Source: Roseomonas haemaphysalidis
GTDB taxonomy: Bacteria; Pseudomonadota; Alphaproteobacteria; Acetobacterales; Acetobacteraceae
NCBI RefSeq assembly: GCF_017355405.1
Contig: NZ_CP061177.1
Coordinates: 1,347,001 to 1,411,000, forward strand
Direction: 5' to 3'
Length of the DNA: 64,000 nucleotides
Below are positions 32,522-43,051 of the stretch, one piece after another. Below the pieces are notes generated by a model that saw nothing but the letters and a program-made list of their open reading frames with translations, did not search any database and had not been told where the DNA came from. Numbering within the stretch: position 1 is the stretch's first letter; every line of letters starts with the position of its first letter. A program made the position numbers and the translations under genes.

Positions 32522-33145
32522 ATGGCCAATCAGCGCATCCTGGTGGGGGAGATCGGACGGCCGCACGGTGTGCGCGGGCTGGTCCGTGTCCAGTCCTTCA
32601 CCGCGCGGCCGGCGGATATCGCCGGCTACGGCCCGCTCTCGGACGAGGGCGGGGGGAAGGTCTTCGCGCTGCACTGGCTGGCCGAGGGGCTGGCGCGCAT
32701 CGACGGCGTGGCCGACCGCGACGCGGCCGCCAAGCTGACCGGCACTAGGCTCTACGTCGACCGCGCCAGCCTGCCGCCGCCGGAGGAGGACGAGTACTAC
32801 CTCGCCGACCTCATTGGCATGGTGGCGCGCGACGCGGCCGGCACCGAGCTCGGCACGGTGCGGGCGGTGGAGGATTTCGGCGCGAGCCCCTTCCTCACCG
32901 TCATCACCGAGGCGGGCCGCGACGTGCTGGTGCCCTTCACCCGGGCCGCCGTGCCCGAGGTGAAGGTCTCGGAAGGCTGGCTGACCGTGGTGCCGCCCGC
33001 CGACGGCGCGCTGCCCGAGGGTCTGGCCACCGCGCCCGAGCCCGACAGCGCCCTGGACGGCGAGGCGCCGCACGCGCTGCCGCGCCGCCAGGATGTCGGC
33101 CGCCGCGGCATTCCGCGCCCACCGCGTGGCAGCACGCTGCCATGA
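32522..33145 (+). CDS. rimM: Ribosome maturation factor RimM
   Basis: 207 residues. RimM assists maturation of the 30S head around S19. The N-terminal domain starts [20 protein letters not shown], and the PRC-barrel domain carries [20 protein letters not shown] and [14 protein letters not shown] tail of about 40 residues ([16 protein letters not shown], then [12 protein letters not shown]) exceeds the usual length. Its stop overlaps the trmD start (ATGA). Confidence 0.96.
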   Translation: MANQRILVGEIGRPHGVRGLVRVQSFTARPADIAGYGPLSDEGGGKVFALHWLAEGLARIDGVADRDAAAKLTGTRLYVDRASLPPPEEDEYYLADLIGMVARDAAGTELGTVRAVEDFGASPFLTVITEAGRDVLVPFTRAAVPEVKVSEGWLTVVPPADGALPEGLATAPEPDSALDGEAPHALPRRQDVGRRGIPRPPRGSTLP

Positions 33146-33855
33146 CGCCCTGGCACGCGACCGCGCTGACCCTGTTCCCGGAGATGTTCCCCGGCACGCT
33201 CGGCCATTCCCTGGCCGGCCGCGCGCTGCGGGACGGCAAGTGGAGCCTGGATACCCTCCAGATCCGCGACTTCGCGACGGACAAGCACCGCACCGTGGAC
33301 GACACCCCCTTCGGGGGCGGCGCGGGCATGGTGATGCGGCCGGACGTGGTGGATGCCGCCTGCGCGGCGGCGCTCGCCGCCGGGCCGGCGCGGCCGCTGG
33401 TCTACCTCACCCCCCGCGGGCGGGTGCTGGACCAGGGGCTGGCGCGGGAGCTGGTGGCGGGCCCAGGGGTGATCCTGGTGTGCGGCCGCTACGAGGGGCT
33501 GGACCAGCGGGTGATCGAGGCGCGCGAGATGCGCGAGGTCTCGGTCGGCGACTATGTGCTGAGCGGAGGCGAGCCGGCGGCCCTGGTGCTGCTGGATGCC
33601 TGCGTGCGGCTGCTGCCGGGTGTGATGGGCGGGGCGACGAGCGCGGAGGAGGAAAGCTTCTCCGAGGCGGCGCCCCTGCTGGAATACCCGCATTACACGC
33701 GGCCGGCGGAGTGGGACGGGCGGGCGGTGCCCGAGGTCCTGCTTTCCGGCCACCACGCCGAGGTGGCGCGCTGGCGCCGTGGCATGGCGGAGGCGGCGAC
33801 GCGCGAGCGGCGGCCGGATCTCTGGTCGCGCCGCACCTCGTCCGTGGCCCATTGA
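33142..33855 (+). CDS. trmD: tRNA (guanine37-N1)-methyltransferase TrmD
   Basis: 237 residues. It methylates G37 next to the anticodon, which prevents frameshifting. Motifs: [21 protein letters not shown], the catalytic loop [16 protein letters not shown], and the SAM-binding trefoil knot segments [28 protein letters not shown] and [18 protein letters not shown]. The four-base overlap with rimM indicates coupling. Confidence 0.97.
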   Translation: MTPWHATALTLFPEMFPGTLGHSLAGRALRDGKWSLDTLQIRDFATDKHRTVDDTPFGGGAGMVMRPDVVDAACAAALAAGPARPLVYLTPRGRVLDQGLARELVAGPGVILVCGRYEGLDQRVIEAREMREVSVGDYVLSGGEPAALVLLDACVRLLPGVMGGATSAEEESFSEAAPLLEYPHYTRPAEWDGRAVPEVLLSGHHAEVARWRRGMAEAATRERRPDLWSRRTSSVAH

Positions 33856-33887
33856 TTCTAGAACGTCTTTTCGAGAGGTTATTAGCC

Positions 33888-34280
33888 ATGAACCTGCTGC
33901 AGCAGTTCGACGCCGAGCAGAAGGACCGCCTGCTCGCCGCCCGCGCCGTTCCCGAGTTCGCCGCCGGCGACACCGTCCGCGTGATGGTGAAGGTGGTCGA
34001 GGGTGAGCGCACCCGCACCCAGGCCTATGAGGGCGTCGTGATCGCGCGCTCCAACAAGGGCCTGCACAGCAACTTCACGGTGCGCAAGCTGTCCTACGGC
34101 GAGGGCGTCGAGCGCGTCTTCCCGCTGTACTCGCCCAGCATCGCCGAGATCGCCGTGCTGCGCCGGGGCAAGGTGCGCCGCGCCAAGCTGTATTACCTGC
34201 GTGGCCGCACCGGCAAGTCGGCGCGCATCGCCGAGAAGACCGTGGCCCGCGCGCCCAAGGCGACCGCCGCCGAGGCCTGA
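33888..34280 (+). CDS. rplS: 50S ribosomal protein L19
   Basis: 130 residues. L19 lies at the subunit interface. [20 protein letters not shown] and the [21 protein letters not shown] block are diagnostic. The start follows GAGAGGTTATTAGCC, with a fair ribosome site. It is the last gene of the ffh-rpsP-rimM-trmD-rplS cluster and is followed by a strong hairpin. Confidence 0.98.
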   Translation: MNLLQQFDAEQKDRLLAARAVPEFAAGDTVRVMVKVVEGERTRTQAYEGVVIARSNKGLHSNFTVRKLSYGEGVERVFPLYSPSIAEIAVLRRGKVRRAKLYYLRGRTGKSARIAEKTVARAPKATAAEA

Positions 34281-34305
34281 TCCTTTCCGGGATCGGCTTT
34301 GCGGG

Positions 34306-34344
34306 ACGCCGCGCCCCGGAAGGGGCGCGGCGTTCTGCGTTTTG
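34306..34344 (+). terminator. Intrinsic terminator after rplS
   Basis: ACGCCGCGCCCC, loop GGAA, GGGGCGCGGCGT, then TCTGCGTTTT. A perfect 12-bp stem with a weak T-tail. Confidence 0.85.
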
Positions 34345-34345
34345 G

Positions 34346-34510
34346 GGATGGTGGAGGAAGTTCGAGGAAAGGCATTCCCCCGAGTCCCCATCTTGCTTTT
34401 GCTTCCCTGTTCGGTCGCCGCCGTTGCCCGCGGTTCGCACCCTTGATCGGTGTTCTTTTAAACGAAAAGAAGATGGGGGCCTTGGGGAATTCCTTCCCCC
34501 AGCCTTCTCT
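34346..34510. repeat. Intergenic palindrome pair, family A (copy A4)
   Basis: The left end (about 34346-34400) is degenerate: CGAGGAAAGGCATTCCCCCG, then AGTCCCCATCTTGCTTTT. The right end (about 34463-34508) is well kept: AAAAGAAGATGGGGGCC and GGGGAATTCCTTCCCCC. It lies between rplS and leuC. The remaining bases to leuC (34511-34727) hold no gene or leader peptide that I can support. Confidence 0.75.
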
Positions 34511-34727
34511 TCCTTTCCCACCCAAGGCACCCCACGCAAGATTTCGCCTCTTTCCACGGGTTCAGGCGACAGTTATGTGCTGAGCCGGGGTGAGGACCGC
34601 GTCTGTCGCGGTGGCAGCCGGCGGGTGCCGGTGCTTCAATGACGGCGCGTCAGGGTCCATATCGCCCGGGATGCCGATGCCGCCTGCCCGTGGCACCGTT
34701 TGAACGCCTGTTCCGAGGGAAATGCCG

Positions 34728-36146
34728 ATGTCGGCCACGAAGCCGCGTACGCTGTTCGACAAGATCTGGGATGCCCACGTCGTGGAGACGCTTCCGGACG
34801 GCACCGCGCTTCTCTACATCGACCGGCACCTCGTGCATGAGGTGACCAGCCCGCAGGCCTTCGAGGGGCTGCGCATGGCGGGCCGCAAGGTGCGCCGGCT
34901 GGACGGCACCATGGCGGTGATCGACCACAACATCGCCACCGACCAGAGCCGCTACACGGGGCAGATCGAGGATCCCGAAAGCCGGCTGCAGGTCGAGACG
35001 CTGGAAAAGAACGTCGCCGAGTTCGACGTGCCCTACATCCCGCTGACGGATGCGCGGCAGGGCATCGTGCACATCGTGGGGCCGGAGCAGGGGCTGTCCC
35101 TGCCGGGCATGACCATCGTCTGCGGCGACAGCCATACCTCGACGCACGGCGCCATGGGGGCGATGGCGTTTGGCATCGGCACCTCCGAGGTGGAGCACGT
35201 GCTGGCCACGCAGACCATCCTGCAGAAGCGCGCCAAGAATATGCGCGTGACGGTGGACGGCACGCTGCCGCCGGGCTGCACGGCCAAGGACATCGTGCTG
35301 GCCATCATCGGCAAGATCGGCACCGCCGGCGGCACCGGCCACGTGATCGAATACGCGGGCGAGGCGATCCGCGCGCTCGACATGGCCGGGCGCTTCACCA
35401 TCTGCAACATGTCGATCGAGGCGGGCGCGCGCGCCGGCATGATCGCGCCGGACCAGACCACCTTCGACTACGTCAAGGGCCGGCCCTTCGCGCCCAAGGG
35501 CGAGGCCTATGAGCGCGCGGTGGAATACTGGCAGACGCTGCCCTCCGACGAGGGCGCGCATTTCGACACCGAGGTGGTGCTGGATGCCGCCGAGATCGTG
35601 CCGATGGTGAGCTGGGGCACCAGCCCCGAGGACGTCTTGCCGATCACCGCCAGCGTGCCCGACCCTGCCGCCGAGCCGGACGAGGCCAAGCGCGCCCAGT
35701 TGCAGCGCATGGTGGAGTACATGGGCCTGGTGCCTGGCCAGAAGCTCACGGAGCTGAAGGTGGACGTGGTCTTCATCGGCTCCTGCACCAACAGCCGGAT
35801 CGAGGACATCCGCGCCGCCGCCGCCGTGGTGCGCGGCCGCAAGGTGGCGCCGGGCGTGCGCGCCATGGTGGTGCCGGGCTCGGGGCTGGTGAAGCACGCG
35901 GCCGAGGCCGAGGGGCTGGACGCCGTGCTGAAGGAAGCGGGCTTCGAGTGGCGCGAAGCCGGGTGCTCCATGTGCCTCGGCATGAACCCGGACAAGCTGA
36001 CGCCGGGCCAGCGCTCGGCCAGCACCAGCAACCGCAACTTCGAGGGCCGCCAGGGCCCCGGCGGGCGCACCCACCTGCTGAGCCCCGCGATGGCCGCCGC
36101 CGCCGCCGTCACGGGCTTTCTGACCGACGTGCGGGAGATCGGCTGA
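34728..36146 (+). CDS. leuC: 3-isopropylmalate dehydratase large subunit
   Basis: 472 residues from the ATG at 34728, which has GAGGG eight bases upstream; the ATG at 34722 is too close to it. LeuC carries the 4Fe-4S cluster that isomerises 2- to 3-isopropylmalate. Cluster cysteines are visible in [12 protein letters not shown] and [10 protein letters not shown], and the aconitase-like [20 protein letters not shown] and [20 protein letters not shown] are present. The small subunit follows three bases after the stop. Confidence 0.97.
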   Translation: MSATKPRTLFDKIWDAHVVETLPDGTALLYIDRHLVHEVTSPQAFEGLRMAGRKVRRLDGTMAVIDHNIATDQSRYTGQIEDPESRLQVETLEKNVAEFDVPYIPLTDARQGIVHIVGPEQGLSLPGMTIVCGDSHTSTHGAMGAMAFGIGTSEVEHVLATQTILQKRAKNMRVTVDGTLPPGCTAKDIVLAIIGKIGTAGGTGHVIEYAGEAIRALDMAGRFTICNMSIEAGARAGMIAPDQTTFDYVKGRPFAPKGEAYERAVEYWQTLPSDEGAHFDTEVVLDAAEIVPMVSWGTSPEDVLPITASVPDPAAEPDEAKRAQLQRMVEYMGLVPGQKLTELKVDVVFIGSCTNSRIEDIRAAAAVVRGRKVAPGVRAMVVPGSGLVKHAAEAEGLDAVLKEAGFEWREAGCSMCLGMNPDKLTPGQRSASTSNRNFEGRQGPGGRTHLLSPAMAAAAAVTGFLTDVREIG

Positions 36147-36149
36147 ACC

Positions 36150-36761
36150 ATGGACGCCTTCACCAAGCTCACCGGCATCGCGGCGCCGCTGCCGATGGCC
36201 AATGTCGATACCGACAAGATCATCCCCGCGCGCTTTCTCAAGACCATCCAGCGCACCGGGCTGGGCAAGGCGGCCTTCGCCAACCTGCGCTACCGCGAGG
36301 ATGGCAGCGAGAACCCGGACTTCGTCCTGAACCAGGAGCCTTACCGCCGGGCGGAGATCCTGATCGCACATGAGAACTTCGGCTGCGGCTCGTCGCGCGA
36401 GCACGCGCCCTGGGCTTTGCTGGACTTCGGCATCCGCTGCGTGATCGCGCCCGACTTCGCGGACATCTTCCACGGCAACAGCTTCAAGAACGGCATCCTG
36501 CCGATCAAGCTGCCGCGCGAGGTCTGCGACCAGCTGATGGAAGACGCGAAGATGGGCGAGAACGCACGCATCAGCATCGACCTGGAGCGCCAGGTGGTAG
36601 TGCGGCCGAACGGCCAGGAGATTCCCTTCGAGGTGGACCCGCTGCGCCGGCACCTGCTGCTCAACGGGTTGGACGACATTGGCCAGACCATGCAGCGCGG
36701 CGCGCAGATCGACGACTACGAGGCGAAGCGGCGGGCGGAGCAGCCCTGGCTTTACGCCTGA
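36150..36761 (+). CDS. leuD: 3-isopropylmalate dehydratase small subunit
   Basis: 203 residues. It is the swivelling domain partner of Leu[21 protein letters not shown] and [19 protein letters not shown] are diagnostic. It is co-transcribed with leuC. A family A repeat pair separates it from leuB, so leuB may depend partly on read-through. Confidence 0.97.
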   Translation: MDAFTKLTGIAAPLPMANVDTDKIIPARFLKTIQRTGLGKAAFANLRYREDGSENPDFVLNQEPYRRAEILIAHENFGCGSSREHAPWALLDFGIRCVIAPDFADIFHGNSFKNGILPIKLPREVCDQLMEDAKMGENARISIDLERQVVVRPNGQEIPFEVDPLRRHLLLNGLDDIGQTMQRGAQIDDYEAKRRAEQPWLYA

Positions 36762-36769
36762 AGCGAGAC

Positions 36770-36912
36770 AAGGCCGGGGGAAGGAATTCCCCCGGACCCC
36801 CATCTTTTTTCTGATTCATGTCCGGGTGTGTGAGTGGACAGCCCGCGCACCGGAAAACGGATAAAAAGAAAAGAAGATGGGGTCCGGGGAAGAATTCATT
36901 CTTCCCCGGTTC
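36770..36912. repeat. Intergenic palindrome pair, family A (copy A5)
   Basis: The left end (about 36770-36812) is identical in its core to A1: GGGGGAAGGAATTCCCCC, GGACCCCCATCTT. The right end (about 36869-36911) has AAGAAGATGGGGTCC and GGGGAAGAATTCATTCTTCCCC. The interior shares CACCGGAAAACGGATAAAAAG with copy A2. It is inserted between leuD and leuB, inside what is otherwise a leucine operon. Confidence 0.85.
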
Positions 36913-36953
36913 CAAGCCAAGACGGCCAAGCACCCCCGATCAGGAAGTGATGG

Positions 36954-38066
36954 ATGACGGCGAACAAGAAGATGCTGGTGTTGCCGGGCGACGGCATCGG
37001 CCCCGAGGTGATGCGCGAGGTGCTGCGCGTGGTGGACTGGATGGACCGCCGCCGCCACGTCAGCTTCTCGCTGCAGGAAGGGCTGGTGGGCGGCGCCGCG
37101 CTGGAGGCCGAGGGCTCGCCCTGTCCTGACCGCACGGTGGAGCATGCGCTGGAAGCGGACGCGGTGCTGTTCGGCTCCGTGGGCGGGCCGAAGTGGGACA
37201 GCCTGCCCTTCGACCGCCGTCCGGAGCTCGGCATCCTGCGGCTGCGCAAGGAGCTGGGGCTGTTCGCCAACCTGCGCCCCGCCACGGTGCTGGACCCGTT
37301 GGTGGATGCGTCCAGCCTGAAGCCCGACGTGGTGCGCGGGCTGGACCTGATGATCGTGCGCGAAACCACGGGCGGCATCTATTTCGGCGAGCCGCGCGGC
37401 GTGGAAACCATGGCCAACGGCCAGCGCCGCGGCGTGGACACCGAGGTCTACACGGAAGAGGAGATCGCCCGCGTGGCGCGCGTGGCCTTCGACCTGGCGC
37501 GCAAGCGCACGGGCCGCCTGTGCAGCGTGGAAAAGGCCAACGTCATGCAGTCCGGCCGCCTGTGGCGGGCCGTGGTGGGCGAGGTGGGCGCCGCCGAGTT
37601 CCCGGATGTCGAGCTGAGCAACATGTATGCCGACAACTGCGCCATGCAGCTCTGCTCGCGCCCCAAGCAGTTCGATGTGATCCTGGCCGGCAACCTGTTC
37701 GGCGACGTGCTGTCGGACCTGGCGGCGGCGCTGACGGGCTCGCTGGGCATGCTGCCCTCCGCCACGCTGGGCGCGCCGGACTCCTCTGGCCGGCGCAAGG
37801 CGCTGTACGAGCCGATCCATGGCTCGGCGCCGGACATCGCGGGCAAGGGCATCGCCAATCCCTGCGCGCAGATGCTGTCCTTCGCCATGCTGCTGCGCTG
37901 GTCCTTCGGCATGGAGGAGGATGCGGTGATGATCGAGACGGCGGTGGAGAAGGTGCTGGCCGGCGGGCTGCGCACGGCCGACATCATGGGGCCCGGCACC
38001 GCGCGCGTCGGCACCTCCGTGATGGGCGATGCCGTGCTGCGCGAGCTGGACAAGCTCGCGGCCTAA
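36954..38066 (+). CDS. leuB: 3-isopropylmalate dehydrogenase
   Basis: 370 residues. It oxidatively decarboxylates 3-isopropylmalate to 2-oxoisocaproate. Motifs: [54 protein letters not shown], the catalytic [15 protein letters not shown], the metal-binding [11 protein letters not shown] and [20 protein letters not shown], and [15 protein letters not shown]. Length is normal. leuB lies 190 bases from leuD with repeat A5 in between. A TATG-type small membrane gene follows in the same direction. Confidence 0.97.
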   Translation: MTANKKMLVLPGDGIGPEVMREVLRVVDWMDRRRHVSFSLQEGLVGGAALEAEGSPCPDRTVEHALEADAVLFGSVGGPKWDSLPFDRRPELGILRLRKELGLFANLRPATVLDPLVDASSLKPDVVRGLDLMIVRETTGGIYFGEPRGVETMANGQRRGVDTEVYTEEEIARVARVAFDLARKRTGRLCSVEKANVMQSGRLWRAVVGEVGAAEFPDVELSNMYADNCAMQLCSRPKQFDVILAGNLFGDVLSDLAAALTGSLGMLPSATLGAPDSSGRRKALYEPIHGSAPDIAGKGIANPCAQMLSFAMLLRWSFGMEEDAVMIETAVEKVLAGGLRTADIMGPGTARVGTSVMGDAVLRELDKLAA

Positions 38067-38087
38067 CGACGGGCGGGGCGGGCGGGC

Positions 38088-38411
38088 GTGCTGGACCTGA
38101 CCGGGGCCGGCGTGATGCTGCTGGTGCTGGCCAGCGGCGCGGTGCTGCTGCTCGCCCTGCTGGTGAAGGTGGGGGCGATGCTGTGGTCTCAGCCGCCGCG
38201 CCACCCGCCGTTGCGCGGCGTGCTGGCGGCGCTGGCGGTAAACCTGGCGGCCCTGCTGCTGTTGTGGCGTGACCGCGAAGGCGGCCGGGGCCTGGACGCC
38301 ATCCTGCGGACGCTGGAGCAGGACCTGGCGGCCACCGCGGCGGCCTGGGGGCTGCTGCTAGCGGCCGTGTGGTGGGGCTTTTCCCGCCCGTGGCGGCGCG
38401 CTGGCCGGTGA
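38088..38411 (+). CDS. Small membrane protein, function unknown
   Basis: 107 residues, GTG start 21 bases after leuB. Three hydrophobic segments are seen: about 5-33 (GVMLLVLASGAVLLLALLVK), 43-62 (GVLAALAVNLAALLLLW) and 83-100 (ATAAAWGLLLAAVWWGF), with charged residues between. No recognised family. It could be a leuB-linked small inner-membrane protein or simply a neighbour. Confidence 0.55.
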   Translation: MLDLTGAGVMLLVLASGAVLLLALLVKVGAMLWSQPPRHPPLRGVLAALAVNLAALLLLWRDREGGRGLDAILRTLEQDLAATAAAWGLLLAAVWWGFSRPWRRAGR

Positions 38412-38511
38412 AAGCCGCCTTTGTCACCGGCCCGCCATAAAAAATCGCCGGATTGCGCGTTCCCCCGGTTGCGCTCCGCCCCCGGGGTGGGTATTCCCCC
38501 GCCACTGGCCG

Positions 38512-38588
38512 GCGCCCGTAGCTCAGCTGGATAGAGCACCAGACTACGAATCTGGGGGTCAGGAGTTCGAATCTCTTCGGGCGCGCCA
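38512..38588 (+). tRNA. tRNA-Arg(ACG), CCA encoded
   Basis: A complete 77-base cloverleaf. The acceptor stem is GCGCCCG/CGGGCGC with G73 and encoded CCA. The D arm is GCTC...GAGC, and the anticodon stem CCAGA/TCTGG encloses the loop CTACGAA, so the anticodon is ACG. The T arm has GTTCGAATC. A34 is the substrate of TadA (gene at 13051-13530), which yields inosine for reading CGU/CGC/CGA. Confidence 0.97.
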
Positions 38589-38619
38589 GTCTTTCCTGAT
38601 GCAGATCAGGACCTTATCG

Positions 38620-38647
38620 AAAAGCCCGGCAGAGATGCCGGGCTTTT
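38620..38647 (+). terminator. Intrinsic terminator after tRNA-Arg
   Basis: AAAAGCCCGGC, loop AGAGAT, GCCGGGCTTTT. An 11-bp stem with flanking A/T runs, usable from both sides. Confidence 0.88.
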
Positions 38648-38723
38648 CGCGTTTGGGCAGACTGCCACCCGGTCCTCCGCCAACGCGGCAAGCCGCGGGA
38701 ACAGGAGCGAGTGGCCGCGCCGG

Positions 38724-39683
38724 TCAGACACCGCCGGGGCTGTCCCAGCAGTCGCGAAGCACTGCCGCCGCGAAACGCGCCACCGGCGCGCCGACGGGCA
38801 GGACCTGGCCCATCATCAGCATGCCATGGATCTGATCGCTGACATGCAGCGCCGTGACACGGACGCCTTCGGCCTCCAGCCGGGCGGCATAGTCGCGCCC
38901 CTCGTCCGCCAGCGGGTCCTGCGCCACGGTCAGCACAAAGGCAGGGGGCGTGCCCGCCAAGCTCGCCGCGCGCAGGGGTGAGACGCGCCAGTCCGTGCGG
39001 TCCAGCCCGGCGGGCAGGTAGTGGTCGGCGAAGTAGCGCATGGTGGCGGCGGTCAACGGCACGCCTTCCGTCACGCGGGCGTAGGACGCGGAGGCCATGG
39101 TCGCGTCCAGTACCGGGTAGAACAGCAACTGGAACGCGGTGGCCGGCAGGGTCCCGTCGCGCCCCATCAGCGCGAGCACGGCGGCGAGGTTGCCGCCGGC
39201 GCTGTCGCCTCCGATCGCGAGGCGCGCGGGATCGATGCCGATTGTGCCGGCCTCGCACGCCAGCCAGCGCAGCGCGGCCGCGGCATCGTCGAGCGCGGCG
39301 GGGAAGGGATGCTCGGGGGCCAGGCGGTAGTCCACCGCGACAACCCTGCAGCGGGCCGCATTGGCCAAACGGCGGCACAGGCCGTCATGGCTGTCCAGGT
39401 CGCCGATCACCCAGCCGCCGCCGTGCAGGAACAGCAGGCAAGGCTGTGGCCCGGCATCGTCGCAGCCACCGCCGCGATAGATCCGCAGCGTCAGCGGGCC
39501 GCCAGGGCCTGGGATGGTGATGTCCCGCACATCGGCCACGTCCTCCGGAGGGGACTGCAACAGCGGGCGCCCGGCAGCATAGGCGGCGCGGGCCTCGGCA
39601 GGCGTGAGATCCTGGAAGGGCGGGCGGCCAGCGGCGCGTACGGCGGCCAGGAAGCGGGCGAGGGCAGGATGCAAAGGAGACAT
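38724..39683 (-). CDS. Alpha/beta hydrolase of the hormone-sensitive-lipase family
   Basis: 319 residues. The oxyanion-hole motif HGGGW lies near residue 90. The nucleophile elbow is GDSAGG (about 158-163). The acid lies in QDPLADEG and the catalytic His in DQIHGML. HSL-family enzymes hydrolyse short acyl esters or lactones of small molecules. It is third in a leftward group with the thiolase-like (40165) and DUF35 (39730) genes, 46 bases downstream of the latter, so it may cleave an ester or lactone in the same catabolic route. Confidence 0.9.
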   Translation of the reverse strand: MSPLHPALARFLAAVRAAGRPPFQDLTPAEARAAYAAGRPLLQSPPEDVADVRDITIPGPGGPLTLRIYRGGGCDDAGPQPCLLFLHGGGWVIGDLDSHDGLCRRLANAARCRVVAVDYRLAPEHPFPAALDDAAAALRWLACEAGTIGIDPARLAIGGDSAGGNLAAVLALMGRDGTLPATAFQLLFYPVLDATMASASYARVTEGVPLTAATMRYFADHYLPAGLDRTDWRVSPLRAASLAGTPPAFVLTVAQDPLADEGRDYAARLEAEGVRVTALHVSDQIHGMLMMGQVLPVGAPVARFAAAVLRDCWDSPGGV

Positions 39684-39729
39684 GATGCGCGGCCTTGCGG
39701 CAGGGGGCGTCAGAAGATTTGGCCGAGGG

Positions 39730-40143
39730 TCACCGCAGCCTGAAGCGAGGCAGGGTGACCCGGTCCGTCACGTCGTCGAAGATGACCTCGACCGGCAGGC
39801 CGACCCGCAGCGCCTCGTTGGGGCAGCCCACCACGTTGCCCGTGAGCCTCACCTTCTCCTCCAGCTCCACCTGCACGGCGTTGTAGGGCAGGTCCGCCTC
39901 AAAGGCCGGCAGCCACGCCTTGTGGACGACCACCCAGGAGGAGATGGTGCCGAGGCCGCTGGCCTGCCGCCACATCAGCGCATCCCTGAAGCAGAAGGGG
40001 CAGACCGGCCCGGGGGGCCAGTGCGCGCGGTCGCAGGCATCGCACCAGGGCAGCATGATCTTGTGGTCGCGGCAGCCGTTCCAGAAGGGGGCGTTGTCCG
40101 GGGTCAGGCGGGGAACGGGCTTGGCGGTGTGGTCTGCGCACAT
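39730..40143 (-). CDS. DUF35-type zinc-ribbon OB-fold protein (thiolase partner)
   Basis: 137 residues. The N-terminal helix and zinc ribbon have intact CxxC pairs (PWCDACDRAHW and PVCPFCFRD), followed by an OB fold (SSWVVVHKAWLP; VGLPVEVIFDDVTD). DUF35 proteins bind thiolase-like enzymes; known cases are BbsA-BbsB of toluene degradation, PhlB of the Phl acetyltransferase and the DUF35 part of ChsH2 with Ltp2. It lies 22 bases after the thiolase-like gene, the expected partner. Confidence 0.9.
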   Translation of the reverse strand: MCADHTAKPVPRLTPDNAPFWNGCRDHKIMLPWCDACDRAHWPPGPVCPFCFRDALMWRQASGLGTISSWVVVHKAWLPAFEADLPYNAVQVELEEKVRLTGNVVGCPNEALRVGLPVEVIFDDVTDRVTLPRFRLR

Positions 40144-40164
40144 GGTCTTGGCGTTCCTTCGGCG

Positions 40165-41334
40165 TCAGCGGCGCAGGATCACGGAATCGCCCCAGCAGGT
40201 GCCCCATTGCAGGGCCTCCGCGCCGGGAATCTGCCGCGTATCCGCCTCGCCGCGCAGCTGGCGCGTCATCTCGATGATCGAGTTCCAGCCGCACACATGC
40301 GCCTCCGACAGCAGCCCGCCCGAGGTGTTCACCGGCAAGGTGCCGCCCGGCCCGATGCGCCCGTCCTGCACCCAGGCCGCGGCCTCCCCCGGACCACAGA
40401 AGCCGAAACGCTCCAGCGCGAAAAGCACGAGCGGCGAGAAGGCATCATAGGTGTAGAAGCCCTGCAACGCGTCGCGGCCGATGCCGGCGGCGCGATAAAC
40501 GGCGAGGTCGCGCTCGCGCGGCGTTTCGCTGCTTGTGGTCTGTTGGTTGATGCCGAGTCCGGGCGGCGCGAAGATGAACTCGCTGCGCCCCGATCGCAGG
40601 CCCTGCATGCCGGCCAGCAGCACCGGCGGCTTCGGCATGTCCCGTGCCCGCTCCGCGCTCGCCAGGATCACCACGGCCGCGCCGTCGGTCACCAGGCTGC
40701 AGTCGAACAGGTGCAGCGGGTCGACGACCATGCGGGATGCCTGGTGCTGCTCCACGGTCAGCGGACGCTGCATCAGCGCCGCCGGATTGCGCTGCGCGTG
40801 GCGCCGCAGCGCGACCGGCACGGCTGCCAGTTCCGCCGAGGTCACGCCGTAGCGCGCCATGTAGCGCTGCATCGCCAGCGCCGCGCCGACGGCGGGCGAG
40901 GTGAGGCCGTAGACCGGGTTCTCGCCATGCGTGGCGCCCTGCTCGCGCATGCCCTCCGGGTCGCCCGGCCCGCCGAGGATGCTGGCTTCCCGCGTGAAGC
41001 TGACGGCTGTGATGCAGGCCACGACGTCGGCCATGCCGCAGGCGATGGCCATGGCCGCGTGCTGCAGCGTGCTGGTGACGAAGCGCCCGTGTGTCCAGCC
41101 CTGGTGGACGTAGTCGACCTCCAGCCCATACACCTCGGCCATGCGGTCGTAGTCGGCGCCGAGCGGCCAGCCCATGTGCAGCGCGAGGCCATTGATGTCG
41201 CGCCGCTGCAGGCCGCAATCGGCCAGCGCCGCCTTCAGCGCCCGGGCACCGAGGCCGAGCTGGCTGGTGGGCAGGTGGCGGCCGAACTCGCTTTGCCCGA
41301 TGCCGACGATGGCGACTGTGCCGTTGAACCGCAT
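40165..41334 (-). CDS. Thiolase-like (SCP-x/lipid-transfer type) protein, nucleophile position not Cys
   Basis: 389 residues from the ATG at 41334 (AGGAGC ribosome site). The thiolase fold is clear: VAIVGIGQSEFGRHLPTSQL, VTDGAAVVILASAERARDM, and NTSGGLLSEAHVCGWN near the C-terminus. At the place of the N-terminal nucleophile (usually CATG or CASG) it reads RFVTSTLQHA, without Cys. The later His (EAHVCG) and a Cys in GTCWGDSVIL remain. That pattern suits SCP-x-like C-C lyases or retro-aldolases better than a classical thiolase. It is divergent from the acyl-CoA dehydrogenase, across repeat B4 and a TetR box. Confidence 0.85.
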   Translation of the reverse strand: MRFNGTVAIVGIGQSEFGRHLPTSQLGLGARALKAALADCGLQRRDINGLALHMGWPLGADYDRMAEVYGLEVDYVHQGWTHGRFVTSTLQHAAMAIACGMADVVACITAVSFTREASILGGPGDPEGMREQGATHGENPVYGLTSPAVGAALAMQRYMARYGVTSAELAAVPVALRRHAQRNPAALMQRPLTVEQHQASRMVVDPLHLFDCSLVTDGAAVVILASAERARDMPKPPVLLAGMQGLRSGRSEFIFAPPGLGINQQTTSSETPRERDLAVYRAAGIGRDALQGFYTYDAFSPLVLFALERFGFCGPGEAAAWVQDGRIGPGGTLPVNTSGGLLSEAHVCGWNSIIEMTRQLRGEADTRQIPGAEALQWGTCWGDSVILRR

Positions 41335-41410
41335 CGATGCTCCTGGGCGTGGAATGCCATGCATTACACTGTTGGGGGGGAGCCGCTGTCCAGGGGCAGT
41401 GGCGCCGGTG

Positions 41411-41640
41411 GCCTTTTTGAAAGGGGCGTTGCCCCTCTCGAACTCTCCCCGCCAGGGGATTGAATCCCCCTGGACCCCCAATCCGTCAGGATGTGCCGGC
41501 GGGAAACGTAGCTCACAAGATTTTCATTGCAAAACAATGTTTTAGAGCCCCACTGGGAGCCGAAGCGCCAACAGATGGGGGTGCGGGGGATCCAGCCCCC
41601 TGCCTGGGGCGTTCGAGGGGGCGGCGCTCCCTGCAGGGCC
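41411..41640. repeat. Intergenic palindrome pair, family B (copy B4), degenerate
   Basis: The left end (about 41411-41480) has AAGGGGCGTTGCCCCT, then CCAGGGGATTGAATCCCCCTGG and GACCCCCA. The right end (about 41572-41640) has GATGGGGGTGCGGGGGATCC, CCCCC and GGGGGCGGCGCTCCC. The interior has CATTGCAAAACAATG, an additional palindrome. It is the only family B pair between divergent genes. Confidence 0.7.
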
Positions 41641-41666
41641 GCACGCGCACCGGCCACCGGAACGAC

Positions 41667-41703
41667 TTGCAAACCAAGAAGTCGTTAATCATACTAATCG
41701 GTA
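41667..41703 (+). promoter_or_regulatory. Promoter with overlapping TetR-type operator (box 1) before the acyl-CoA dehydrogenase
   Basis: TTGCAA at 41667-41672, a 17-base spacer, CATACT at 41690-41695. The palindromic box TACTAATCGGTA (41692-41703) overlaps the -10, with the larger inverted repeat ATCATAC-N6-GTATGAT at 41688-41707. Binding there would block RNA polymerase. The -35 context TTGCAAACC and the 25-base distance to the box are the same as at 49146-49182. Confidence 0.65.
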
Positions 41704-41789
41704 TGATCCACCCCCACGGATATGCCCATGCCCGGTGACCAGAGCGGCCCCAGCGCCGCCCGCACGCAGCGCCCCGGCGGGAGGGGCGC

Positions 41790-42959
<1,170 letters not shown>

Positions 42960-43018
42960 CGCTCCCCGTAATTCCGGGGGTGGATTTCGCAGTGCAGCAC
43001 GGATAGGGTAGAAAGACT

Positions 43019-43030
43019 TACCAACCGGCA
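43019..43030 (+). promoter_or_regulatory. TetR-type operator (box 2) before the tetR gene
   Basis: TACCAACCGGCA, one mismatch to TACYRAYCRGTA, followed by TGAT as in boxes 1 and 3. It ends 21 bases before the TetR start codon, fitting autoregulation. Confidence 0.55.
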
Positions 43031-43051
43031 TGATCACCACCGCAGGGTCCC

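Noticed and set aside
34511..34727. Leucine attenuator or leader peptide before leuC
   Set aside because: No short ORF with a run of Leu codons and no terminator/antiterminator pair could be seen.
34650..36803. A minus-strand open frame of about 700 codons opposite leuC and leuD
   Set aside because: leuC and leuD are beyond doubt and the antisense product has no recognisable domain.
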